Part shown: piece after piece, positions 1-8,105 of the stretch
Layout of the letters: each line of letters starts with the position of its first letter
Position numbering within the stretch: position 1 is the first letter of the stretch
From: Calditrichota bacterium
GTDB taxonomy: Bacteria; Electryoneota; RPQS01
NCBI GenBank assembly: GCA_020637395.1
Contig: JACJWA010000001.1
Coordinates: 248,001-312,000, forward strand
Direction: 5' to 3'
DNA: 64,000 nt
Program-made: the position numbers and the translations under genes
Notes under the pieces: generated by a model
What the model saw: only the letters and a program-made list of their open reading frames with translations
Databases searched by the model: none
Told to the model about the DNA's origin: nothing

Positions 1-2
1 AC

Positions 3-1244
3 AATTCAGGCGTGGTCTCGCCAGTCACAGCACGTGAACGATTCGACTTGAAACCGCTTGGGCCGATTCCGTATCCGCCCAATAACCCGCCGATGCAAGA
101 GCGCATCTCGCTTGGCAGATTTCTGTTCTATGATCCGCTATTGGGCGGAGAACTGGATGTCTCCTGCGCGACATGTCACCACCCCGCGTTTGCGTTTGCG
201 GATTTGCGTCAGTTTCCCGTGGGTGTAGCCGGACGGGGCGGACTTGGCCCGGATCGCATTCGAGGAAACTCCTCCGTTACGGGTGAGCCAGTGGGCTTTA
301 CGCCGCGCAATTCCCCGACGGTGTTTAACACGGCCTTCAATGCAGATGAAACCGGCGAGCCTACGCACAACGGCTTCTTCTTCTGGGACGGCCGCGTCAA
401 GAGTCTCGAAGTGCAGGCCACCAAGCCGATCACGTCGCGCGTGGAAATGCGCGGAGATGCCTATCCCGGCGACAACGATCATGCTGCGGCGTCCTCTTTG
501 GACAGCGTGCTGAATCGTTTGCGTGCCGTACCGGAATATGTGGAGCGTTTTGCTGTCGCGTTTCCGCAGGAATTCGCTGAATGGCAGGGCGGCACGCGGG
601 CGCACGTTATTGATTCATCCACCTATGGCCGCGCCATGGCCTCCTACGAACGTGAACTCGTGACGCGTAATTCTCCCTATGATCGCTATGTGGCTGGCGA
701 CGACAACGCCCTGACCACCGCGCAGCTGCGCGGCCTCGAGTTGTTCTTCACCAAGGCTAAGTGCGCGATGTGTCACAGCGGACCGATGTTCAGTGATTTT
801 GAATTTATCGTCAACGGTGTTCCGCAGGAAGGTCCGGGAAAAGATGTGATGCCGGGCGACGACGCCGGACGTGAAGAATTCACGCTGAGTTCCGCCGACC
901 GCTATGCGTTCAGAACCCCCACGCTGCGCAACGTCGAATTGACTCCGCCCTATATGCATGACGGTGTGTTTGAAACGCTCGAACAAGTCATGGATTTCTA
1001 CAATGACGGCGCATTTCCGCGTCACCCGCAATGCAATACCGAAGATCTTCATCCCGCGCTGCGTGATCCGCTCGGACTGACGGATTCAGAGATTCAGGAC
1101 ATTGTGGAGTTCATGAAGTCGTTGACCGATCCCGGCACCCAACTGTCCGGATTCTTGCTGACTGTACCCGAGCACGTGCCCAGTGGCCTTGTTCCGGTAT
1201 TCGGATTGAGTGCGCCGCCGCCGGTTTCCGGCCCCAATGGCTGA
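3..1244 (+). CDS. Di-haem cytochrome c peroxidase / MauG family protein, 5' end missing
   Basis: The reading frame is open to the window edge, so the N-terminus (probably a signal peptide) is cut off; a GTG at 12 is only the first internal start. Two c-type haem sites are visible, CATCH near residue 52 and CAMCH near residue 252 counted from that GTG. A later stretch (TPTLRNVELTPPYMHDG) matches the distal part of bacterial cytochrome c peroxidases and MauG-like proteins. Family members are periplasmic and either reduce H2O2 with electrons from small cytochromes or perform MauG-type oxidations; which applies here is not decided by the sequence. An intrinsic terminator follows directly, so this is the last gene of its unit. 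Confidence 0.88.
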   Translation, partial: NSGVVSPVTARERFDLKPLGPIPYPPNNPPMQERISLGRFLFYDPLLGGELDVSCATCHHPAFAFADLRQFPVGVAGRGGLGPDRIRGNSSVTGEPVGFTPRNSPTVFNTAFNADETGEPTHNGFFFWDGRVKSLEVQATKPITSRVEMRGDAYPGDNDHAAASSLDSVLNRLRAVPEYVERFAVAFPQEFAEWQGGTRAHVIDSSTYGRAMASYERELVTRNSPYDRYVAGDDNALTTAQLRGLELFFTKAKCAMCHSGPMFSDFEFIVNGVPQEGPGKDVMPGDDAGREEFTLSSADRYAFRTPTLRNVELTPPYMHDGVFETLEQVMDFYNDGAFPRHPQCNTEDLHPALRDPLGLTDSEIQDIVEFMKSLTDPGTQLSGFLLTVPEHVPSGLVPVFGLSAPPPVSGPNG

Positions 1245-1252
1245 GAAATGAA

Positions 1253-1283
1253 AAGGGCAGCCTTCCGGCTGCCCTTCTTTTTG
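1253..1283 (+). terminator. Intrinsic terminator between convergent genes
   Basis: A 10-bp stem (AAGGGCAGCC / GGCTGCCCTT) with a TTCC loop is followed by CTTTTTG on the plus strand. It ends the peroxidase transcript and lies just beyond the stop of the converging minus-strand gene at 1299. Confidence 0.85.
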
Positions 1284-1298
1284 CCTTGCTCATTTGGG

Positions 1299-1631
1299 CT
1301 ACTCGCCATCGCCCTCGGTTTCCTCCGCGTCCGCTGGATCCGCATAGCCCATCGCCTCGTTATTGGCGCGCGTCAGGCTGTCGAGCAGGTCCTGCGTTTC
1401 ATGGGCGCGCGCTTGGGCTTCACGACTGACGTTCAGCGCGCGCTTCAGAGCAGATTCCTGGCGTGAGGTCTCCTCGTCATAGATCCCTATGTCCTTTTCC
1501 GCTTCGTCAACCGCGCTGTTCAGGCGGTTCATCTGGGACTTGTGCGCTTTCTCCTGAAACACAGTGGTCAGTAATGTTGCGCCCAGCGCCATCAACGAAA
1601 ACAACAGCAGCGTCCAGCCTTTGCGATCCAT
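1299..1631 (-). CDS. Small membrane-anchored coiled-coil protein, unknown function
   Basis: The ATG at 1631 was chosen because AAGGAG lies 7 nt upstream; the frame also runs further upstream without a better start. The product is 110 residues: a short basic start (MDRKGW), one hydrophobic segment at about residues 6-24, then a charged heptad-like helix (about 30-90) and an acidic tail rich in Glu and Asp. This is a single-pass protein with a coiled-coil domain, probably periplasmic. The family was not recognised. It is convergent with the peroxidase and divergent from the cupin gene, so it is probably monocistronic. Confidence 0.7.
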   Translation of the reverse strand: MDRKGWTLLLFSLMALGATLLTTVFQEKAHKSQMNRLNSAVDEAEKDIGIYDEETSRQESALKRALNVSREAQARAHETQDLLDSLTRANNEAMGYADPADAEETEGDGE

Positions 1632-1744
1632 GATTTCGCTCCTTGTTCTTTGGGAGTTCTCCCGCGCAAATACGGTACCACGCATGCCGGATGGGTCACG
1701 GATGCTGGCTCAATATCCTTTAATCGCTAACTGATCATACCTCC

Positions 1745-2056
1745 ATGGAAGTTGTCAAACATAAGTTGCCCGAGCTACTCGACATCGCACCCGACGCCGT
1801 GGTTTCGCGTACGCTCGTCAAATCGCCCAAGGGCACCATCACTCTTTTCGCCTTCGACCAGGGGCAGGAGCTCTCCGAGCATTCCGCTCCATTTGACGCC
1901 ATGGTTCATGTGTTGGAAGGCGACGTCGAGCTTACGATTGGCGGAGAACCGGTTCACGCCGCAAGTGGCGACTTCGTGATCATGCCTGCCAACATTCCGC
2001 ATGCCGTGCGGGCCAAAACCCCGTTCAAGATGCTCCTGACGATGATCAAAGAGTGA
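1745..2056 (+). CDS. Small single-domain cupin protein
   Basis: 103 residues with one cupin barrel. The first motif region is GQELSEHSAPFDAMVHVLEG and the second is GDFVIMPANIPHAV. His46, His55 and His86 could be metal ligands, but motif 1 lacks the standard HxH pair. Stand-alone cupins of this size are common in anaerobes and FCB bacteria; the substrate is unknown. No strong Shine-Dalgarno is visible before the ATG. The gene opens a same-strand run with only 13 nt to the next gene. Confidence 0.85.
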   Translation: MEVVKHKLPELLDIAPDAVVSRTLVKSPKGTITLFAFDQGQELSEHSAPFDAMVHVLEGDVELTIGGEPVHAASGDFVIMPANIPHAVRAKTPFKMLLTMIKE

Positions 2057-2069
2057 CGCCCGACCGCTC

Positions 2070-2573
2070 ATGCCCAACCCCCACCGCCTGTTGACCACCT
2101 TTGCACTGCTGGCCGTCCTGTTTCTGGCTCTGGGAATCGGAGCGCGTCTTTCCGTCAATGCCCTGAGTCCCGTTCCGTCCAAGCTGGGAGTGTCTTACGG
2201 TCGCCTGCGGCCCTGTCCCCAGTTCCCCAACTGTGTCAACTCTCAAGCTACCGATCCGGAACATAAGATCGAGCCGCTGCGTTTCCCGAATGCGGACCGC
2301 CGCGTCGCCTACAGTATCTTGAGTGACGTCCTGAAAGAAATGCCGCGTGCGGAACTGCTGGTCAGCCGGGTGGACTATGTGCACGCGGAGTTTCGCTCGC
2401 TCGTCTGGGGTTTTCGCGATGACACGGAATTCTGGCTGATTGATTCCACCCACACGATTGAAGTGCGCTCGGCATCGCGACTGGGGAAAGGGGACTTTGG
2501 CGTCAACCGCAAGCGTGTGGAGGATATTCGCGCTCGCTTCAACAAAAAACTAAGTGAAACTCTGAAAGGATAA
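2070..2573 (+). CDS. DUF1499 family protein
   Basis: 167 residues. An N-terminal hydrophobic segment (about residues 8-26) acts as signal anchor or signal peptide. The rest carries DUF1499 hallmarks: CPQFPNCVNSQ near residue 50, the EFRSLVWGFRDDTEFW block, and RSASRLGKGDFGVNRKRVE near the C-terminus. The biochemical role of DUF1499 is not established; members are small envelope or plastid proteins. It sits between the cupin and the DUF2141 gene with gaps of 13 and 3 nt, so co-transcription is likely. Confidence 0.85.
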   Translation: MPNPHRLLTTFALLAVLFLALGIGARLSVNALSPVPSKLGVSYGRLRPCPQFPNCVNSQATDPEHKIEPLRFPNADRRVAYSILSDVLKEMPRAELLVSRVDYVHAEFRSLVWGFRDDTEFWLIDSTHTIEVRSASRLGKGDFGVNRKRVEDIRARFNKKLSETLKG

Positions 2574-2576
2574 CTC

Positions 2577-2993
2577 ATGCGCATCGGCTTGCTTCTGCTT
2601 CTGCTCTCCGCAAGACTGTTCGCTCAAGACGGCACTACACTAACTGTGAGCATCTCCGGATTGGATTCGGACAAAGGTCAATTCATCGTCTCGGTTTGGC
2701 CCGGCGAAGACTCCTGGAAAAACAAAGAGCCACTGGGCCGCTTTCCTGTTCCCATTGTGAACGGCGGCGCGACCTGGACTCGCGATGGCTTGGCCGCCGG
2801 ACCGTATGCCGTGACGGTTTATCACGATAAGAATTCCAACGCAAAGATGGATCGCCACTGGTACGGCCCGCCGAAAGAAAAAGGTGCGGCATCCAACGGA
2901 GCCAAAGCTCAAACCTTCGGACCGCCGAAGTGGGAAGACATGATGTTCGAACTCGGTGCCGAGCCGAAAACCATTGACATCAAGTTCGAGTAG
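2577..2993 (+). CDS. Exported DUF2141 protein
   Basis: 138 residues with a signal peptide (MRIGLLLLLLSARLFA) cleaved before Gln-Asp-Gly. The mature part matches DUF2141: an opening strand TVSISGL, the segment GPYAVTVYHDKNSNAKMD, and a C-terminal ending in IDIKFE. DUF2141 proteins are small secreted beta-rich proteins of unknown function. The predicted +1 residue is Gln, one of four such cases in this window. Start codon is 3 nt after the DUF1499 stop. Confidence 0.85.
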   Translation: MRIGLLLLLLSARLFAQDGTTLTVSISGLDSDKGQFIVSVWPGEDSWKNKEPLGRFPVPIVNGGATWTRDGLAAGPYAVTVYHDKNSNAKMDRHWYGPPKEKGAASNGAKAQTFGPPKWEDMMFELGAEPKTIDIKFE

Positions 2994-2995
2994 CC

Positions 2996-3631
2996 GTGGG
3001 TCTGTGGCGCGAAACGCTCTGGCCGAGGCTGTGCCACAAGGCCATGCAGGCCGAGCGGCACGCACGCTATCGCTCGGCATCGCTTGAACGCGCGCGCGGC
3101 GCAATTTTAGAAATTGGATTTGGCTCTGGATTGAATCTGCCCTACTATCCGCAGTCCGTTACTTCCGTCGTCGGCATCGAACCCAATCCCGGTCTGCGCA
3201 AAGTTGCCGTGCGCACCATGCACGAGCAACACTTTCCGGTTACGCTGCTGGACATGAACGCCGAAAAGCTCTCCTTTCACGAAGGCGAGTTTGATTGCGT
3301 GGTTTCGACGTGGACCCTGTGCAGTATCCAAAACCTCGATCAAGCACTCTCCGAGGTGCGGCGCGTTCTTAAACCCGGAGGCGAGTTCATCTTTTTCGAG
3401 CACGGCCTTGCACCGGATCCAGATTTACAGAAATGGCAACGGCGCCTGAGCCGCGTAACGAAACATATCTTCGACGGCTGCACCGTGGATAAACAGATTG
3501 CCGAGCGCATTCAAGGCGCGGGGCTGGACATCGTTAGCCTTGACAACTTCTTCATTCCCAATGTCCCGCGCAGCGAAGGCTATATCTACGCGGGAGCCGC
3601 GCGCAAGGCTTCAACGGAGAAAAGTTTGTGA
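2996..3631 (+). CDS. Class I SAM-dependent methyltransferase
   Basis: 211 residues from a GTG two nt after the previous stop. The SAM site is GFGSGLNLPYY (motif I, about residues 41-51), with an acidic residue in GIEP after strand 2 and the post-I region DCVVSTWTLCSI. VRRVLKPGGEFIFFEHG is the usual helix and strand after motif III. It resembles UbiE/METTL7-like or phosphatidylethanolamine N-methyltransferase-like enzymes, but the substrate cannot be read. The cytoplasmic location contrasts with its exported neighbours. Confidence 0.85.
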   Translation: MGLWRETLWPRLCHKAMQAERHARYRSASLERARGAILEIGFGSGLNLPYYPQSVTSVVGIEPNPGLRKVAVRTMHEQHFPVTLLDMNAEKLSFHEGEFDCVVSTWTLCSIQNLDQALSEVRRVLKPGGEFIFFEHGLAPDPDLQKWQRRLSRVTKHIFDGCTVDKQIAERIQGAGLDIVSLDNFFIPNVPRSEGYIYAGAARKASTEKSL

Positions 3632-3689
3632 GTTTGTTACACGCGGCAAAATCCCCGAAACCAAATCCTTATTCTTGAGTTAGCAAGTA

Positions 3690-4160
3690 ATGAAATCACT
3701 TCTTCTGCTTCTGATGTTGGCCAGTGTCATTCTGACACGGGCCGAAAATGCGCCCGAGTTCAAAGTGGTCACGGATCAGGGCGAGGTTTCGCTTGAAAGC
3801 CTTGCCGGAAAAGTCGTCTATCTCGACTTTTGGGCATCCTGGTGCAAACCCTGCAAAGACTCGTTTCCGTGGATGAATGAGCTGGCCTCAGAGTTCGCAG
3901 ACTCGGGGCTTGTTGTGCTGGCCGTCAATCTGGATAGAGATTCAGAAAAGGTCGCACAGTTTCTGGAGAAGAATCCCCCAACGTTCACGGTGGGCTATGA
4001 CCCGGAGGGAATTGTTGCGAAGGCTTGCGGCGTACAAAGCATGCCGAGCACCTACCTCATTGGCAAGCACGGAGAATTGCTGATGACACATCTCGGTTTT
4101 CGCGAGAAGGACAAGAATGACCTGCGCACATCCGTCGAGCAAGCGTTGATGTCCAGGTAA
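3690..4160 (+). CDS. TlpA-like periplasmic thioredoxin-fold oxidoreductase
   Basis: 156 residues: signal peptide MKSLLLLLMLASVILTRA, then a thioredoxin fold with the active site WASWCKPC at about residues 48-55 and a cis-Pro region QSMPSTYLIG near residue 118. The family reduces or exchanges disulfides in envelope proteins, including apocytochromes. It is followed within 15 nt by a DUF4266 lipoprotein and then DUF3570 and ApbE, a recurrent neighbourhood as I recall it. This places it in an extracytoplasmic redox module. Confidence 0.9.
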   Translation: MKSLLLLLMLASVILTRAENAPEFKVVTDQGEVSLESLAGKVVYLDFWASWCKPCKDSFPWMNELASEFADSGLVVLAVNLDRDSEKVAQFLEKNPPTFTVGYDPEGIVAKACGVQSMPSTYLIGKHGELLMTHLGFREKDKNDLRTSVEQALMSR

Positions 4161-4175
4161 TTGAATACCTAAATC

Positions 4176-4394
4176 ATGAAATACAGATTCCTCTTGGTCG
4201 CTCTCTTCGCAAGCTTGTTCTGCGGTTGTGCCGTGCAATCCGTACAGCCCTGGCAGAGGGACCTGCTGTCCGAAGAGAACATGCAACTGATACCTGATCC
4301 GGTGCAAAACGGGCTGGATGAGCATATCTATTTCAGCAAGGAAGCCTCGATGGGGGGACAGGGTGTCGGCGGCGGAGGGTGCGGATGCAACTAG
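4176..4394 (+). CDS. DUF4266 lipoprotein with Gly-Cys tail
   Basis: 72 residues. A lipoprotein signal peptide ends in the lipobox LFCGC, so the mature protein starts at Cys18 or close to it. The short mature part holds VQPWQRDLLSEENM and ends GGQGVGGGGCGCN, typical of DUF4266. The function is not established. The two terminal Cys in a Gly-rich tail could bind metal or form a disulfide, which would suit the TlpA-like protein next door. Its last 10 nt overlap the start of the DUF3570 gene, indicating translational coupling. Confidence 0.88.
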   Translation: MKYRFLLVALFASLFCGCAVQSVQPWQRDLLSEENMQLIPDPVQNGLDEHIYFSKEASMGGQGVGGGGCGCN

Positions 4395-5644
4395 GAAGTG
4401 TGTTCCGTTCCCGCCTGCGTGCCGCCACTTGCACGCTGCTTGCCGTGACTGCTGGAGGGGCCATGGCCGCGGACTTCGGCACAAAGTGGACTTTCGAGGG
4501 AGCTTCGCTGCTATATTCCGAGAACAAGCGCACCTCCGTGTTTGAGCCGCTCTTGATTGTCAAGCGAGACTACGGCGATGGCCAGACTCTGCAAGGGAAA
4601 TTCGTTTTTGATGCGATGACCGGTGCTTCGCCCACAGGAGCCGCAGCCACCAATAAAGTTCAGACCTTCACAACTCCTTCGGGAAATCGCTATCAAGCGC
4701 AAACCGGCGAGGTTCCGCTTAGGCACTTTCAGGATCAACGGGCCTCGGCGGATATCAACTGGACGAAACCTCTTTCCCGGAAGCTTCGCACGGAACTTGG
4801 GGGCCACGCATCCGCTGAGACGGACTATGCCTCACTCGGTGCAACCGCGACGATGATTGGGGATTTCAATCAAAAACTGACCACGCTCACAATTGGAGGC
4901 GGAGCGAATGACGACCGGATCACTCCCGTCGGCGGCGTGCCCGTCGGATTGACGCGTGTGAATTCTCTCGATCATGAGGAAACCACACTCTCCAAGAATA
5001 TTGTGGACGGCATGATCGGAGTGACTCAAATCCTCACGCCCCGCTGGCTTGCGCAGCTCAACTACTCCTATGCCGCGGAACACGGCTACCTGACCGAACC
5101 CTACAAAGTGATCAGCGTCGTGGATCCCATCACGGGCGAGACGGCGAGCGGAGACTACGTGTACGAAAAGCGGCCCGATCAGCGCGCGCGGCAAAGTGTG
5201 ATGTTTAGCTCGGCCTACCATCTCAAGTATGACGTGCTCCATATCTCGTATCGCCGCTATTGGGATGATTGGGGCATTGCGTCGAACACGATTGATCTCA
5301 AATACGACTTACAGCTCTCGGACAAAGTCTATCTTGAGCCGCACTGGCGGAGCTATCACCAGACCGCTGCGGATTTCTATGTCTATGGCTTGCCGCGCGG
5401 TGCGCCGCTTCCGGAGTTTGCCTCCGCGGACTATCGCTTCGGTGATCTGACCACGCAAACCATCGGAGCCAAGATCGGGATTCAGACAGGCGAGTATCAG
5501 CAATTCACGGCCCGTATTGAATACATGCGCCAGAGCGGCAACGAGCATCCGGATGAGGCCGTGGGTGTCCAGCGCGACTTCAGTCTTTTCCCTCCGATTG
5601 ACATTCTGATCATGCAAGTCGGATATTCGATCGGACTTCCTTAG
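4385..5644 (+). CDS. DUF3570 outer-membrane beta-barrel-like protein
   Basis: The ATG at 4385 is preferred over an upstream GTG at 4379 because GGAGG lies 6 nt upstream. The 419-residue product has a signal peptide (cleavage near AMA-AD, residue 28) and the long alternating strands of a barrel, ending in MQVGYSIGLP. Conserved-looking blocks are DAMTGASPTGA at residues 76-86 and QTFTTPSG. Residues 76-82 (D-A-M-T-G-A-S) resemble the DxxTGA(T/S) motif modified by ApbE, and an ApbE gene is the next gene. Flavin attachment is an inference. Family function is not established. Confidence 0.88.
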   Translation: MQLGSVFRSRLRAATCTLLAVTAGGAMAADFGTKWTFEGASLLYSENKRTSVFEPLLIVKRDYGDGQTLQGKFVFDAMTGASPTGAAATNKVQTFTTPSGNRYQAQTGEVPLRHFQDQRASADINWTKPLSRKLRTELGGHASAETDYASLGATATMIGDFNQKLTTLTIGGGANDDRITPVGGVPVGLTRVNSLDHEETTLSKNIVDGMIGVTQILTPRWLAQLNYSYAAEHGYLTEPYKVISVVDPITGETASGDYVYEKRPDQRARQSVMFSSAYHLKYDVLHISYRRYWDDWGIASNTIDLKYDLQLSDKVYLEPHWRSYHQTAADFYVYGLPRGAPLPEFASADYRFGDLTTQTIGAKIGIQTGEYQQFTARIEYMRQSGNEHPDEAVGVQRDFSLFPPIDILIMQVGYSIGLP

Positions 5645-5662
5645 CCGCGTTCGAGGTCACTG

Positions 5663-6556
5663 GTGCGACGCGAAACCACGCTCGTCCGGCAAGCGGACTA
5701 TTGGGCCGGGCGATTTCAGGCGATGGGCGGCCCGTGCGAGATTCTGATTGAAACTCGCGCTCACCGCAAAGCCGCGGCCACGCTCGAACTCGCCGCGGCA
5801 GAAGCGTGGCGAATTGAAGAGAAGTTCAGCAGATATCTGTCGGACAGTGTTGTCCAATGCATTAATCGCTCGAGCGGTGTTCCAGTCCACCTCGATTCGG
5901 AAACCGCTCGTTTGCTTTCCTATGCCCACGAATGCCATGCTCTGAGCAACGGGATGTTTGACATCACCTCCGGCGTCCTGAGGCGAGCCTGGAAGTTTGA
6001 CGGCAGCGACCGGATTCCCGAGCAATGCGTGATTGACGACCTGTTGCCGCTGATCGGCTGGGAAAAAACCGCGCTTGCCGACGATTCGTTTACACTGCCT
6101 GCCGGAATGGAAATTGACCTGGGCGGAATCGGCAAGGAGTACGCGGTGGATCGAGCGGCTTCGCTGATTGAACAGACCATGCCGCAAAGCTTTGTCGTGA
6201 ACTTCGGAGGAGATCTCCTGGTGAGCGGCACGCGCGAGTCCGGCAAACCGTGGCGAATCGGGCTCGACGACCCCAATCTCTCCACTGAAGACGGCTTGGG
6301 GATGATTCAACTTGCCGGGGGCGGACTGGCCACGAGCGGGGATGCGCGCAGATTTCTGCTGAAAGACGGCGTGCGATATTCGCATATCCTCAATCCGAAG
6401 ACAGGATGGCCGGTCGTCAAAGCACCCAGATCGGTCACTGTGGTCGCCGACTCCTGCATTGAAGCCGGAGTCCTTTCGACCGTTGCGATGCTAAAAGGCC
6501 CCGATGCCGAGACTTTTCTTGAATCCGAAGGCGTCAGGTACTGGAGCGTTCGCTGA
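5663..6556 (+). CDS. apbE: FAD:protein FMN transferase (ApbE)
   Basis: 297 residues from a GTG with GAGGT 5 nt upstream. ApbE hallmarks are visible: RFQAMGGPCEI at the N-terminus, DLGGIGKEYAVDRA in the middle, FVVNFGGDLLVSG, and the metal-site region YSHILNPKTGWPV near residue 240. The enzyme transfers FMN from FAD to a Thr or Ser of an exported protein, using Mg. No clear export signal is seen, although many family members are periplasmic lipoproteins, so the N-terminus is uncertain. It directly follows DUF3570, a possible substrate. Confidence 0.92.
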   Translation: MRRETTLVRQADYWAGRFQAMGGPCEILIETRAHRKAAATLELAAAEAWRIEEKFSRYLSDSVVQCINRSSGVPVHLDSETARLLSYAHECHALSNGMFDITSGVLRRAWKFDGSDRIPEQCVIDDLLPLIGWEKTALADDSFTLPAGMEIDLGGIGKEYAVDRAASLIEQTMPQSFVVNFGGDLLVSGTRESGKPWRIGLDDPNLSTEDGLGMIQLAGGGLATSGDARRFLLKDGVRYSHILNPKTGWPVVKAPRSVTVVADSCIEAGVLSTVAMLKGPDAETFLESEGVRYWSVR

Positions 6557-6631
6557 CCGTGGTTCTGTCGGTTGAAGCTCTCCGCCAGGAATCGTATCTT
6601 TAGCGGTTGTTCTTCTATCTTTTTTCTTTCC

Positions 6632-7309
6632 GTGATTTCCACATTACACCTTTCCAAATCCTATTCGCTCGGCCCTGCCGCCGTGCCCGTCCTGCAGGAT
6701 GTCACGCTCACGATTCATCGCGGCGAACAGATTGCTCTGGTCGGACCCAGCGGAGTGGGGAAGAGCACGCTGCTGCATCTGCTCGGCGCGCTTGACCGCG
6801 CGTCGTCCGGGGAAATTACCTTTGATGGAAAGGAGTATTCCCGGCTCTCCAGCGACGACCTTGCCACGCTGCGCAGCCGCAGAATTGGCTTCGTCTTTCA
6901 GTCGCATCACTTGTTGCCCGAGTTCACTGCGCTCGAAAATGTGATGATGCCCGCGCAGCTTTCCCGGATCGCAGATGCGTCTCATGTCCATCGCGCAGAA
7001 CAGTTGCTGACTCAGGTTGGTCTTGCGCATCGTTTGAAGCATCGTCCCGGTGAACTCTCCGGAGGCGAGTGTCAACGTGTGGCCGTTGCTCGCGCGCTGA
7101 TGAACGAGCCCGCGCTCGTACTGGCGGATGAACCTACAGGAAACTTGGACGGCGAAGCAGCTCATGCCGTGCAAGAGCTTCTCCTTGCTTTGACGCGTGA
7201 CCACGGGACGACCTTGCTGGTCGCGACGCATAACCTTGAGCTCGCCCACTCCATGCAGCGGATTCTGCGCGTTCAGGAGGGTTCCGTGACCGATGAGCCA
7301 ACCCGTTGA
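6632..7309 (+). CDS. ABC transporter ATP-binding protein, LolD/MacB type
   Basis: 225 residues from the GTG at 6632; the frame continues upstream to a TTG at 6572, but that extension is not family-like. Walker A is GPSGVGKST, the Q-loop is FVFQSHHLL, the signature is LSGGECQRVAVARAL and Walker B is LVLADEPTGNLD. Length and sequence fit the LolD/MacB/FtsE group, which powers lipoprotein release or envelope export. No permease gene is adjacent, so its partner must be elsewhere. Neither possible start has a convincing ribosome-binding site. Confidence 0.88.
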   Translation: MISTLHLSKSYSLGPAAVPVLQDVTLTIHRGEQIALVGPSGVGKSTLLHLLGALDRASSGEITFDGKEYSRLSSDDLATLRSRRIGFVFQSHHLLPEFTALENVMMPAQLSRIADASHVHRAEQLLTQVGLAHRLKHRPGELSGGECQRVAVARALMNEPALVLADEPTGNLDGEAAHAVQELLLALTRDHGTTLLVATHNLELAHSMQRILRVQEGSVTDEPTR

Positions 7310-7315
7310 TTCGGC

Positions 7316-7406
7316 TTGACTTTCGAGAGAAAAAGCTATAAATTATGTGATAGCTGGAAGCCTGTGTTCTGAACTTGACACTCTAACTCTTTGTTTATCA
7401 TATACA
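7316..7406 (+). promoter_or_regulatory. Candidate promoter region for the two lipoprotein genes
   Basis: Two sigma-70-like options precede the lipoprotein at 7427. One is TTGACT at 7316 with TATAAA at 7337 (15-bp spacer). The other is TTGACA at 7375 with CATATA at 7399 (18-bp spacer). Spacings are imperfect, so which is used is open. Confidence 0.35.
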
Positions 7407-7426
7407 AAAATCACCCGGAGGTGAAC

Positions 7427-8071
7427 ATGAAGCGCGGATGGATTACCCTGCTTCTGATCGGTGTTGTGACGATGTTCCTGGTTGGATGCTCGTCCCCCAT
7501 GAAGGAAGCGAAAACGATGATGGATTCCGGCCAGTATGAACAGCTGATTGCCAAATTCAAGGACAACCCCGAACTTGCCGCCGTCGTGCAGCAAGCTAAG
7601 GACAAGCTCGTCGAGAAGATGTTTGGAGAAGGCAAGTACAACGCGATTGTCGAGATGTATCCTGACCATCGCATGGCCAAGGATGCCAAGAACAAGCTCG
7701 CAGAAGCCCTGCTCGCCGAAGGCAAGCTGGATGAAGTGATTGCCAAGTACCCCGAGTCGCCGGCTGCCATGCAGGCCAAGCTCAAGATGCAGGAGATGTT
7801 GACGGATTCGATGGCTGCTGTGGCTGATTCGGCCAACCAGAAGCTTACCGAGTCCGAGAAGAAGGTCAAGGACACCCAGAAGAAGGTTGAACAGGTCAAG
7901 GATGACGCCGCGCAGATGGCAGAAGCCGCCGCCGAAAAAGAACTCAACCGCATTATGGGCATCAAGGTCCCGGCTCTGAAGAAGAAATCCCTGCAGACCT
8001 TCGTGGACAACCCCGACTTCAAGAAGACCGCCGCGCACAAAAAGGCTGTCGAAGAGCTGGCCAAGCTCTAA
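7427..8071 (+). CDS. Lipoprotein with TPR-like helices and a long charged coiled coil
   Basis: The ATG at 7427 has GGAGG 5 nt upstream. The 214-residue product has a lipobox (FLVGC) with Cys near residue 21. Short helical repeats with spaced YP, DNP and YPES follow (about residues 25-105), similar to tetratricopeptide helices. A Lys/Glu-rich coiled coil (about 120-170) and a C-terminal helix region with VDNPDFKKT complete it. It is probably a periplasmic scaffold anchored to a membrane. The family was not recognised. The next lipoprotein is 34 nt downstream. Confidence 0.75.
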   Translation: MKRGWITLLLIGVVTMFLVGCSSPMKEAKTMMDSGQYEQLIAKFKDNPELAAVVQQAKDKLVEKMFGEGKYNAIVEMYPDHRMAKDAKNKLAEALLAEGKLDEVIAKYPESPAAMQAKLKMQEMLTDSMAAVADSANQKLTESEKKVKDTQKKVEQVKDDAAQMAEAAAEKELNRIMGIKVPALKKKSLQTFVDNPDFKKTAAHKKAVEELAKL

Positions 8072-8105
8072 TTCCCCAAACCATTCAATCTGAGGAGTAC
8101 AATAC

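Noticed and set aside
12..1244. Complete di-haem peroxidase gene starting at GTG 12
   Set aside because: The frame is open to the window edge and no signal peptide or ribosome site precedes the GTG, so the gene is treated as truncated.
4379..5644. GTG at 4379 as the DUF3570 start
   Set aside because: It would overlap the GGAGG site; the ATG at 4385 has proper 6-nt spacing.
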